The notes under the pieces were generated by a model. The model was not told the origin of the DNA. It did no database searches and worked only from the letters and a program-made list of their open reading frames with translations. Positions 45,409 to 52,783 of a stretch of 64,000 nucleotides of DNA are shown in pieces. Position 1 is the stretch's first letter, and every line of letters begins with the position of its first letter. The DNA is from JACKHO01 sp041398745 (GTDB taxonomy: Bacteria; Planctomycetota; Planctomycetia; Planctomycetales; Planctomycetaceae). Location: the NCBI GenBank assembly GCA_041398745.1, contig JAWKUB010000006.1, positions 434,001-498,000 on the forward strand. Direction: 5' to 3'. The translations under genes were made by a program, and so were the position numbers.

Positions 45409-46221
45409 TCAGGCGGCCTTCTGCAGTTCACGGAGAGCGGCATCAAACTCATCACCACGTGCCGTGCGATAGTGCCACAGCACACTGTTCTCCATAAAGG
45501 AAACCCCTTTCCCCTTGGTAGTGTGCGCAATGACAACGGTCGGCTGTCCAGCCTGTTGTGGACAGCTCCCCAGAGCAGTGGTCAGTTGGGGGAAATCGTG
45601 CCCGTCGGATTCCACGACCGACCAGCCGAAGGAGCGCCACTTGTCGGCAAATGGCTCCAGCGCCAGTGTCTCCTGCACAGGAGCCAGACTTTGGATTTTG
45701 TTGTAGTCGATAATTGCGGTGAGATTGTCCAGATTGTGATGTGCTGCAAACAGGATGGCTTCCCAGTTGGAACCTTCATCACACTCACCATCACTCAGCA
45801 GGCAGACCACGCGGTGTGACTCTTCTTTCTGCTTGGCCGCCAACGCCATTCCAGCAGCCACTCCCAGTCCGTGCCCGAGTGATCCCGTCGAAAACTCGAC
45901 GCCGGGAATCCCTTTGTGAGACACGTGTCCACTCAGGTACGAACCATCCTGATAGTGTGATTTCAGCCATTCGACGGGAAAGAATCCGCACTCCGCCAAT
46001 GTGGCGTAGACGGCGGCTCCCGCGTGTCCTTTGCTCAGAATGAACCGGTCGCGGTTGGCCTTGCGGGGATTCTTCGGATCAACATTCAGCACACGACCAT
46101 AAAGCGCCGCCATGATATCGACCATGGAGAAGGCGGAGCCAATGTGCGAACTTCCGCCCTGGCTGGTCATTCGCAATACGTGAATGCGAATTCTTTGTGC
46201 GAGGCTTTCTAAATCAGTCAT
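45409..46221 (-). CDS. Transketolase, N-terminal ThDP-binding subunit (split enzyme)
   Basis: 270 residues starting MTDLESLAQRIRIHVLRMTS. It shows GGSSHIGSAFSMVDIMAALY, DRFILSKGHAGAAVYATLAE, STGSLGHGLGVAAGMALAAK and the ThDP/Mg motif CLLSDGECDEGSNWEAILFA, ending in DYNKIQSLAPV. It lacks the pyrimidine-binding half, which is encoded by the next gene, so the active site must form between the two subunits. Split transketolases of this kind are found in archaea and many bacteria. About 140 bases of upstream sequence end in the 30-bp repeat described at 46309. Confidence 0.93.
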   Translation of the reverse strand: MTDLESLAQRIRIHVLRMTSQGGSSHIGSAFSMVDIMAALYGRVLNVDPKNPRKANRDRFILSKGHAGAAVYATLAECGFFPVEWLKSHYQDGSYLSGHVSHKGIPGVEFSTGSLGHGLGVAAGMALAAKQKEESHRVVCLLSDGECDEGSNWEAILFAAHHNLDNLTAIIDYNKIQSLAPVQETLALEPFADKWRSFGWSVVESDGHDFPQLTTALGSCPQQAGQPTVVIAHTTKGKGVSFMENSVLWHYRTARGDEFDAALRELQKAA

Positions 46222-46308
46222 CTCGGAGACCCGGTTGCGGAACGTCCAATGTTCAGCGCGGAGGTCGGAACTCCACGGGTCCGCATTTTGCCGGGAATCG
46301 CATTTCAG

Positions 46309-46338
46309 GGAAAGACGAGTTTTTTCAGGCGCTGAACG
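46309..46338. repeat. 30-bp direct repeat, copy 1
   Basis: Begins GGAAAGACGAGTTTTTTCAG and continues GCGCTGAACG. It is identical over 30 bases to copy 2 at 46862-46891, and the flanks diverge immediately on both sides. The right half contains a small palindrome, TTCAG-GCG-CTGAA. Confidence 0.92.
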
Positions 46339-46359
46339 TCGTTACGACGGCTTCGACGG

Positions 46360-46737
46360 TCAGCGAAGGTCGTGGGAATCGACACTGATTGAATGACGGA
46401 CACATTCCCGACGCAGCGTCTGTTCATCAATGAGACGGGACCTGTGACATCGAACAAGAAATCGATAGAAGGAGTCGCACAAAGCAGAGCGAGCGGCCAA
46501 TCGATCACGATCTGACAGGTTTCGTGGCCGTGGCGGAGCTTTCGCAGTCTCTCCCCATACATCCTCGTGATCAAATTCGATGGTGTCGTGGATTGCCACA
46601 TGCCGACGCTGAGCTTCGGCGAGTCGTTCGAAACGAGAACGGTACTGGTCGAGAACCTTCAAGCAGTGAGCGACTTCATCCGACCAGAATTCAAAATTCG
46701 CAACGTGACCTGCCAACTGATAGGCATTGAGTGTCAC
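46360..46737 (-). CDS. Small hypothetical protein between 30-bp direct repeats
   Basis: 125 residues from GTG 46737; no good ribosome binding site is seen, so the start is uncertain. It begins TLNAYQLAGHVANFEFWSDE and continues as a helical, charged, cysteine-containing protein with DTIEFDHEDVWGE in the middle and RLAARSALCDSFYRFLVRCH later. I recall similar small planctomycete proteins of unknown function starting with the same LNAYQLAGHVANF pattern, but this was not checked. It is the only gene inside the 553-base unit delimited by the direct repeat and is transcribed in the same direction as both neighbours. Confidence 0.72.
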   Translation of the reverse strand: MTLNAYQLAGHVANFEFWSDEVAHCLKVLDQYRSRFERLAEAQRRHVAIHDTIEFDHEDVWGETAKAPPRPRNLSDRDRLAARSALCDSFYRFLVRCHRSRLIDEQTLRRECVRHSISVDSHDLR

Positions 46738-46861
46738 AAAACGGTTGAACTGTGATGTCAGTGTCTCAGCGATAGTGATGGAGTATGCAGAGAAGGCGAG
46801 AGTCCTCTTCTATAACTGGCGGGAAACAGCGCAATTCACATTACTGTCCCCTGGCCGAACT

Positions 46862-46891
46862 GGAAAGACGAGTTTTTTCAGGCGCTGAACG
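46862..46891. repeat. 30-bp direct repeat, copy 2
   Basis: Identical to 46309-46338. It lies 15 bases beyond the terminator hairpin of the peptidyl-prolyl isomerase gene (in that gene's direction of transcription). Together the copies bracket the small hypothetical gene. Confidence 0.92.
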
Positions 46892-46906
46892 GAGTACAAA
46901 CAGAAA

Positions 46907-46932
46907 CCACCGCAGATATTGACCTGCGGTGG
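46907..46932 (-). terminator. Terminator of the peptidyl-prolyl isomerase gene
   Basis: CCACCGCAG (46907-46915) pairs exactly with CTGCGGTGG (46924-46932) around an 8-base loop; on the minus strand it is followed by TTTCTGTTTGT. It lies 35 bases after the stop codon. Confidence 0.8.
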
Positions 46933-46967
46933 CCTGTGAAGTGAATGGAGATTGCAAGCGTCGCTAG

Positions 46968-48044
46968 TTACTTCAACGTAGCGGTTGCCGGGCCGTTCGC
47001 CGTGGAGGTGGGAACAACTGATTCAGCCGAAACGGGCCGAATGGTTTGTGGTCCGGTCGTTTGACGCGTCAGGTAGTTGGTGACCTGAGCACTCTCTTCC
47101 AGACTCTTGAAGACTTCTGCAACGGACAGTTGTGTCTTTTCTTCGACAAGCTGGTTGTAGAGGTCATTCCAGACAACCTTGATGTCGGTGACGACAGGCT
47201 CGGTGTGTCCTTCGCATTTCAGAATGACGTACTGATTCTGTTCCAGTTGAACCACGGGAGAAATCTCACCCACCTTTAATTTGAAAGCGGCATCTTCCAG
47301 GGCCTTGCTGCCACCGTGACGGCGAATAGGAGGAAACACTCCACCGAGCGGACGGGAGTTAGGGTCAGCTGAGAACTCACGTGCGATGCGATCAAACTCA
47401 TCTGGTTTCGCCTGACACTGTTCCCAAATCGAGTTAGCCTGACGCACGTTGCCCTGAACCAGAATGAGGCGAGCCTTCACGCGTGGACCGTAGTCGCGTT
47501 CGAAGCCAATTTGCATGTCCTGTTCCGTGACCTGAACTTCTTTTCCGGCCAGCTTCTTCAGGGCAATCATGGGCCAAATGATGTCTGCGTGATATTGCTC
47601 ACGGTTCAGGCCGCGTTCGGCTTCCAGCATGCTGTACCAAGTGTCCAGCGGCAGGTTGAATTTCTTGGCAATTTCGACAACTTCCTGCTCGACCTCTGCC
47701 TTCGTCACTGTGATGTTACGCTGTGCGCAGGCCTGTTGAATCATCAGGCGGTTAACAAGCGTGTCGAGAACTTCCGCACCGTGTCGGTTGTAGCACTCAC
47801 GAGCTACTTCGTCGTAAGTAATGGCCTGACCGTTGACCTTGGCAACCACGTTGCCGCTGGCGCCCGCTGGGCGACTTGCTGGCTGTTGCTGGCTGGTCTG
47901 GGATGCAGCCGGTTGTGCCGAAAAGAACTGGAAGTAAGCTACTGCCCCCAAAGCAAGGAAGGCGGTTCCTGCAATCACAGGAACCAGACGACTCTTTGGT
48001 TTTGGTGTTGTTGGTGGGGTAGTAGCGGGAGCTGGATCACTCAT
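46968..48044 (-). CDS. Peptidyl-prolyl isomerase, SurA/PpiC (parvulin) family
   Basis: Membrane-anchored or periplasmic foldase. ATG 48044 has GGAG 8 bases upstream; the product is 358 residues. A short Pro-rich cytoplasmic start is followed by a membrane helix (VPVIAGTAFLALGAVAYFQF). A SurA-type N-terminal helical region (NGQAITYDEVARECYNRHG, LVNRLMIQQACAQRNITVTK) and a parvulin domain come next (KARLILVQGNVRQANSIWEQ, FDRIAREFSADPNSRPLGGV, VGEISPVVQLEQNQYVILKC). The tail is low-complexity. It would assist folding of exported proteins, of which this window has many. Divergent from the histidine kinase gene. Confidence 0.9.
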   Translation of the reverse strand: MSDPAPATTPPTTPKPKSRLVPVIAGTAFLALGAVAYFQFFSAQPAASQTSQQQPASRPAGASGNVVAKVNGQAITYDEVARECYNRHGAEVLDTLVNRLMIQQACAQRNITVTKAEVEQEVVEIAKKFNLPLDTWYSMLEAERGLNREQYHADIIWPMIALKKLAGKEVQVTEQDMQIGFERDYGPRVKARLILVQGNVRQANSIWEQCQAKPDEFDRIAREFSADPNSRPLGGVFPPIRRHGGSKALEDAAFKLKVGEISPVVQLEQNQYVILKCEGHTEPVVTDIKVVWNDLYNQLVEEKTQLSVAEVFKSLEESAQVTNYLTRQTTGPQTIRPVSAESVVPTSTANGPATATLK

Positions 48045-48363
48045 ATCGGGCACTCCGTTGCACGAATCAGTTCGTTTGAGGGGGGGGCAGTGAAGGGGAA
48101 AACGACGGAACGAAACCAACAATCCCTGATGGCTTTGTCCAGGAAATGCGGCCCGGAAGAGACAATCCGGGCACTATTTTCCGCGGATAGTTGTGGAAAA
48201 CCTGTTTTTGAGTCAAGTTCTATTTCCTGCTGGCCGACCGCCGGCCCAGCTGGAAGTCACCAGATTCGGCAAGCAGGGCCAAAACCCGGTTCGCCGAGTT
48301 TTCCCATCTTGCTTACAATAAGAGACCAGATTTCGGGACACCTGACGGCTCAGGAAACCTCCA
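48045..48363. other. Divergent intergenic region, isomerase / histidine kinase
   Basis: About 320 bases. An 8-G run lies near 48080, and TACAAT at 48314-48319 is a plausible -10 for the kinase gene with only a weak -35. No gene or strong hairpin was seen. Confidence 0.35.
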
Positions 48364-50091
48364 TTGATTACGTACCGCTCCTTCAAGCGACTCCTCGGCG
48401 AAAACAGTCTGGAACGGAAGTGTCGCTTCCTGTTCGGCGGCGCGCTGATGCTCCTGATTGCCGCGAGTTTCTATTTCTACGCTGCAAGTACGCTGAAGAT
48501 TGTGCGGAATCAACACCGGCAGCGGGCCCAGTTGCTGATCAGTCACAACTTGCTGATGGCACACTGGAAAGCCAATGTCGAAAGCGATGACTCCTACTTC
48601 ATCCCGAAACCACTGGAACTGGAACCGGAAGAACTCGAAGCACTGAGCGTGGGGCTTAAGCCTGAAACGCTCCGGGACTTCAACTGGAAATTCATTTATC
48701 GCGACTACGAAGAGGCCGGGACGGCACATCGTCCTAATGGACAAATTGAATATGATGCCTACGACGCGCTGTTCAATCAGGATGTGGAATTCGTGTTTGC
48801 TGAGGAACCCAAGGAGGAGCACAGCGTCTTCTTTGAAAGAGTGGTCGCCGGAACGTCATGCTTACGCTGTCATCGTGACGGCAACGCTGAACCTCGCGCC
48901 AGCACGGAAGGTGAACTCATGGCCATGGCGCGCGTCAATTTCGACTTGAATCAGACGCGGCGCGAAATTGCCGGGAACAACGGAATCCTCTGGGCAATGG
49001 CAATTGTTACCGGCGTACTGGCCATGACGGCTGCCTGGGCCATTGTGCGGTATGTCATTGTCAAACCGGTCATGCACTTAAAGGACGTCAGTGATGCCGT
49101 CGCGCATGGCGATTTGGAACAACGTGCCGAAATTCGTACAGGAGATGAGTTCGAAGAGCTAAGTCACGCGTTCAACCGCATGTTGCGACACCTGGTGACG
49201 ACACAGGACGAACTACGTTCGGCTAACACTGAACTCGATGGAAAGGTCGACCAACTTGCGCAGGCAAACCTGAGCCTGCATGAAATGAATCAGGTGAAGA
49301 ACGACTTCCTGGCGACAATGAGCCATGAATTGCGCACGCCACTCAACAGCATTCTGGGCTTTGGTGACGTTCTCAAGATGGCCGACAACTTGACTGACAA
49401 ACAACGGAAATACCTTGGAAATATCCTGTCCTCAGGGCAGAGCTTGCTGACCCTCATTAACGACATCCTGGACCTCGCAAAAATTGAAGCGGGTCGCATG
49501 GAGGTGAATCTCTCAGCCTTCGTACCGGCGGAACTGGTCGAACGACTGGTACTCACCATGCGACCGCTGGCTGAAAAGAAGAACATCGAAGTCCAGTGGG
49601 AGGTGGATCCGTCTCTCGATGTCATCGATCAGGACTACGGCAAGCTGCGTCAAATCCTGTTCAACCTGCTATCGAACGCCGTCAAGTTTACGCCAGAGGG
49701 AGGACGCATCCATATTTCGCTGTACCCGACCGAAGATGACTGTTTCGACACGGTCGTTGCGGACACCGGAATTGGAATTCCACTCGATGATCAGGTCGTC
49801 ATTTTCGAGCGATTCCGCCAGGCTCCGTCTTCGGTTGAGAAGCAGAATTTGACGCGCGAATACGAAGGAACCGGCCTGGGGCTCTCTATTGTAAAGGAGT
49901 TGTGCCGCTTGCTTGGAGGACACATCAGCCTCGAAAGCGAGTTTGGAAAGGGAAGTGCTTTCACGGTTCACCTGCCACGACACTTGCCGCCGCCAGAGCC
50001 GCTGCTGCCAAAGCTTGAGCCGGAATTGCCAAGGTTGCCGGAAAACGGCGGCACTCTCAAAGCCAATGACTCATGGCAAGCGTCCGATTAA
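48364..50091 (+). CDS. Sensor histidine kinase with periplasmic Tll0287-like CxxCH domain
   Basis: 575 residues from TTG 48364, with AGGA 8 bases upstream. Membrane helix 1 (about 23-43), a periplasmic sensor of the DUF3365/Tll0287-like type (about 50-200) holding the haem-c attachment motif CLRCH (166-170), helix 2 (ILWAMAIVTGVLAMTAAWAI, about 206-230), HAMP, a short coiled coil, then the kinase core. H-box MSHELRTPLNS has His321; N-box LFNLLSNAVKF, G1 DTGIGIP and G2 GTGLGLSIVKEL are all intact. A Pro/Leu/Glu-rich tail follows. It should sense redox or a ligand through bound haem. No response regulator gene is adjacent. Its stop overlaps the stop of convergent mfnB (TTAA). Confidence 0.92.
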   Translation: MITYRSFKRLLGENSLERKCRFLFGGALMLLIAASFYFYAASTLKIVRNQHRQRAQLLISHNLLMAHWKANVESDDSYFIPKPLELEPEELEALSVGLKPETLRDFNWKFIYRDYEEAGTAHRPNGQIEYDAYDALFNQDVEFVFAEEPKEEHSVFFERVVAGTSCLRCHRDGNAEPRASTEGELMAMARVNFDLNQTRREIAGNNGILWAMAIVTGVLAMTAAWAIVRYVIVKPVMHLKDVSDAVAHGDLEQRAEIRTGDEFEELSHAFNRMLRHLVTTQDELRSANTELDGKVDQLAQANLSLHEMNQVKNDFLATMSHELRTPLNSILGFGDVLKMADNLTDKQRKYLGNILSSGQSLLTLINDILDLAKIEAGRMEVNLSAFVPAELVERLVLTMRPLAEKKNIEVQWEVDPSLDVIDQDYGKLRQILFNLLSNAVKFTPEGGRIHISLYPTEDDCFDTVVADTGIGIPLDDQVVIFERFRQAPSSVEKQNLTREYEGTGLGLSIVKELCRLLGGHISLESEFGKGSAFTVHLPRHLPPPEPLLPKLEPELPRLPENGGTLKANDSWQASD

Positions 50092-50813
50092 GAACGGGAC
50101 GCCTCGTCCACAATTGACTTCCGCAACTGTTCGATGCAACGCGCTGAAACGAATCCGGTACGCTTGTGCTGCTCACATGCTGCGGAGCGAACCGCAAAAA
50201 TGTCGGCCCCAACCTCTGCCGCTAAAGGGATGTCATCGGCGTTTAGTCGACCTGCAACTGCCACCTGCAAATTATATTGATGGGCACGCTCAACCAAGGT
50301 TGCCAGACAACCTGGTGAGAGATGATCCCAGAGTCGACCGTTTTGCTTGTTCCAGGTATCAAAGAGTAGAAACTGGCATCCCGTTTTCCTGGCCGCTTCG
50401 AGTACTGATTCCGGCGAGGGCGCGAGTGCCTCGTTATGATCGGCATAGCAAACGGCCACCCAATTGGGGAGCTGAGGCATGTTTTGTTCAATGCGGGATC
50501 GGGCCATCAGCCAGTGGTTTTCCCAGTTCGCCTCGTCTCTCAGTCCAGCCAATCCAAGTTTGGCGTACATCACTTCGGGGAAACCTGGAAGGTCATGGCG
50601 GTGCCAGTCTGCGACTTCACCCAAAGCAATGCTGAGTCCGGGCCGGTGTTCGTGCTCGTCACATTCCAAAGACTGGCTGACCTCGGCAATGACCGACGGG
50701 TTGACCATTCCCAACGCGCCGGCATCCGGTTCCTTCAAATCGACAATGTCGACCCCGGCATCAACGGCGACGCGTGCTTCTTTCAGATTTCGAACGCTGA
50801 CCAGCAGCCTCAT
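50088..50813 (-). CDS. mfnB: (5-formylfuran-3-yl)methyl phosphate synthase, MfnB-like
   Basis: Condenses two glyceraldehyde 3-phosphate into the furan precursor of methanofuran. The protein from ATG 50813 has 241 residues and starts MRLLVSVRNLKEARVAVDAG. DIVDLKEPDAGALGMVNP follows, with Asp25 and Lys27 at the positions known as catalytic in the archaeal enzyme. Later it has KLGLAGL, LLFDTWNKQNGRLWDHL (second catalytic region) and VAVAGRLNADDIPLAAEVGA. In planctomycetes this gene belongs to the tetrahydromethanopterin/methanofuran C1 pathway; no other pathway gene is present in the window. An upstream GTG at 50858 lacks a ribosome binding site. A terminator-like hairpin lies 24 bases upstream of the start. 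Confidence 0.9.
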   Translation of the reverse strand: MRLLVSVRNLKEARVAVDAGVDIVDLKEPDAGALGMVNPSVIAEVSQSLECDEHEHRPGLSIALGEVADWHRHDLPGFPEVMYAKLGLAGLRDEANWENHWLMARSRIEQNMPQLPNWVAVCYADHNEALAPSPESVLEAARKTGCQFLLFDTWNKQNGRLWDHLSPGCLATLVERAHQYNLQVAVAGRLNADDIPLAAEVGADIFAVRSAACEQHKRTGFVSARCIEQLRKSIVDEASRS

Positions 50814-50836
50814 TTGCTCAAAACGTCTCTGCGCAT

Positions 50837-50875
50837 AGAAAAGACGTCGATCTGCCACAATTACAGTCGACGTCT
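50837..50875 (-). terminator. Terminator or attenuator between the 32-residue gene and mfnB
   Basis: AGACGTCGA (50842-50850) pairs exactly with TCGACGTCT (50867-50875) around a 16-base loop; on the minus strand it is followed by TTTCT. It ends only about 24 bases before the mfnB start, so it could attenuate mfnB as well as end the small gene. Confidence 0.65.
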
Positions 50876-50902
50876 GTTGAATTCGAATTCTCTCCAGATG
50901 AT

Positions 50903-51001
50903 CTAAGTTTTGATCATCTTTCGCTTTGCGCGACGCGCCTGAGCACTCGCGGGACGCTTGCCATGATTGGCTTTTTTCAGTTTTCGTTGTGTCTTGGCCA
51001 T
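50903..51001 (-). CDS. 32-residue highly basic protein
   Basis: Too short for most gene finders. ATG 51001 is preceded by GAGG 8 bases upstream, and the stop is TAG at 50903. The product begins MAKTQRKLKKANHGKRPASA and ends RKMIKT. It contains 8 Lys, 5 Arg and 1 His among 32 residues and no acidic residue. The composition is that of a ribosome- or nucleic-acid-associated peptide, similar in style to very small ribosomal proteins. A hairpin at 50896-50919 overlaps the stop and a terminator-like hairpin follows. I recall similar short planctomycete proteins but cannot name a family. Confidence 0.8.
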   Translation of the reverse strand: MAKTQRKLKKANHGKRPASAQARRAKRKMIKT

Positions 51002-51249
51002 TTCAAATACCTCATTCACTCGGCATTTCTGTGAACATTTGACCAGAAGGTCTACGAAATGCGGCCCAGAAGATTAATAACCTCGGACAGCGAATGCAAA
51101 CCTGGCTGCTTCGTCAATACGCATCCGGATGCTGACCATCATTTCTCGACCGTTCGTTGTGGCATTCAGCGAGACAATCTGCAACGCTGCTAAAAACACC
51201 CGGCGAGTGGCCTTGGCCACCCCAATGCTGGTATGGAGGAGAATCTGGA

Positions 51250-52719
51250 ATGCAGCGGATTGGTGGACTGAAAACCACAGCAGACTTTCGGAAATGTCTG
51301 GAGCAATTGAATCTCGAACTCCCTTGTGATGACGAACCGTTGTCATCTGGCGAGGGGTCGCCACTGGCGCAGGCCATTGACATCGGTGGCTTTAAGGTGG
51401 GCAACCGCTGGTGCGTGCATCCCATGGAAGGCTGGGATGGTACGCCTGATGGTCATCCCTCCGAGCACACCATCCGGCGTTGGCAGCACTTCGGTCAGTC
51501 GGGATGCAAACTGATTTGGGGATGCGAAGCGGTTGCCGTACGTCCTGAGGGCCGAGCCAATCCCAATCAGTTGACTCACCGACCCGAAACGGTTGAGCAA
51601 TTTGCCGTGCTGCGTGAACACCTCGTGACTGCTCACGAGCAAGAATACGGTCTTGGAGCGGCAGATGATTTATTTGTGGGACTACAGCTCACACATTCGG
51701 GAAGGTTCTGCCGTCCGAATCGAAAGGACTTACTTGAGCCACGGATTGCTTACCACCATCCTGTACTGGATCGGCGTTTTGGAATCGACTCCAGTGATGA
51801 TTCTGTACTGCTGACGGACGATGATTTGCAGCATCTGCGCGATGACTACATCTTGGCTGCAAAAACGGCGGAGAAGTCGGGGTATCAATTTGTCGACGTG
51901 AAAGCGTGTCACGGTTACCTGCTGCACGAGTTCCTTTCCGCTCATGCCCGACCAGGTCGATACGGCGGCGATTTGCAGGGGCGGTCGCAGTTGCTACGAG
52001 AAATCATTGAGGGCATTCGCGCCGAGTGTCCGAAACTCCAAATTGGTGTGCGATTGTCACTGTTCGACTTCTGCGCCTTCTCGCCCAATCCCGAGGAAAC
52101 CGTCGGACGCAAGTTGGGTCGCGGCATTCCCGAGAAAGGCTGGAACGGCCCGGCACCGTTTGGATGTGGTGAAAACTCTCTCACACAAATTGATCTCAGC
52201 GAACCCGTCGCACTGCTAGACCTGCTGAACAAGGACTGTGGCGTGAGCCTGTTCAACCTTTCTGCTGGCTCACCCTATTACAATCCTCACATTCAGCGTC
52301 CCGCCTTTTATCCTCCTTCTGACGGATACTCACCCCCGGAAGATCCTCTGGTCGGCTGCGTGCGTCAAATTCAGGCGGTGCGGGATATCAAACAGCAGCT
52401 TCCGCATCTTGTCGTCGTGGGGACTGCTTACAGCTATTTACAAGAGTACCTGCCGCACGTGGCACAAGCTGTCGTGCGGGACGGCTGGACCGACTTTGTC
52501 GGCCTCGGTCGCCTCATCCTGAGCGACTGGACATTCGGTGCGAAGGTTCTTCGGGGCGAAGATTACCGAGCGGACAAAAAAATCTGCCGCACGTTCAGCG
52601 ACTGCACAACAGCTCCGCGCAATGGTCTGATTTCGGGATGCTATCCACTTGATCCCCACTACAAAGAACTGCCTGAGTTCGAGGCCCTGAAAGCCATCAA
52701 ACAAGGTAAGGACTCGTAA
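51250..52719 (+). CDS. NADH:flavin oxidoreductase, Old-Yellow-Enzyme-like
   Basis: FMN-binding TIM-barrel oxidoreductase. ATG 51250 has GGAGGAG 8 bases upstream; 31 in-frame upstream codons were dropped. The 489-residue product contains VHPMEGWDGTPDGHPSEHTI, GCKLIWGCEAVAVRPEGRAN, GLQLTHSGRFCRPN, FVDVKACHGYLLHEFLSAHA, RPGRYGGDLQGRSQLLREII (a strong OYE signature) and VVVGTAYSYLQEYLPHVAQA. The C-terminus retains CRTFSDCTTAPRNGLISGCY, a cysteine-rich segment like the iron-sulfur region of 2,4-dienoyl-CoA reductase-type members but with altered spacing. The length lacks the extra FAD/NAD domain of those enzymes. Substrate unknown. Confidence 0.88.
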   Translation: MQRIGGLKTTADFRKCLEQLNLELPCDDEPLSSGEGSPLAQAIDIGGFKVGNRWCVHPMEGWDGTPDGHPSEHTIRRWQHFGQSGCKLIWGCEAVAVRPEGRANPNQLTHRPETVEQFAVLREHLVTAHEQEYGLGAADDLFVGLQLTHSGRFCRPNRKDLLEPRIAYHHPVLDRRFGIDSSDDSVLLTDDDLQHLRDDYILAAKTAEKSGYQFVDVKACHGYLLHEFLSAHARPGRYGGDLQGRSQLLREIIEGIRAECPKLQIGVRLSLFDFCAFSPNPEETVGRKLGRGIPEKGWNGPAPFGCGENSLTQIDLSEPVALLDLLNKDCGVSLFNLSAGSPYYNPHIQRPAFYPPSDGYSPPEDPLVGCVRQIQAVRDIKQQLPHLVVVGTAYSYLQEYLPHVAQAVVRDGWTDFVGLGRLILSDWTFGAKVLRGEDYRADKKICRTFSDCTTAPRNGLISGCYPLDPHYKELPEFEALKAIKQGKDS

Positions 52720-52783
52720 AGGGTTCACTTCGGACATCGACCCGATTAACCCGCTGAACGCACTTTGAACCGACACAGTCGCC

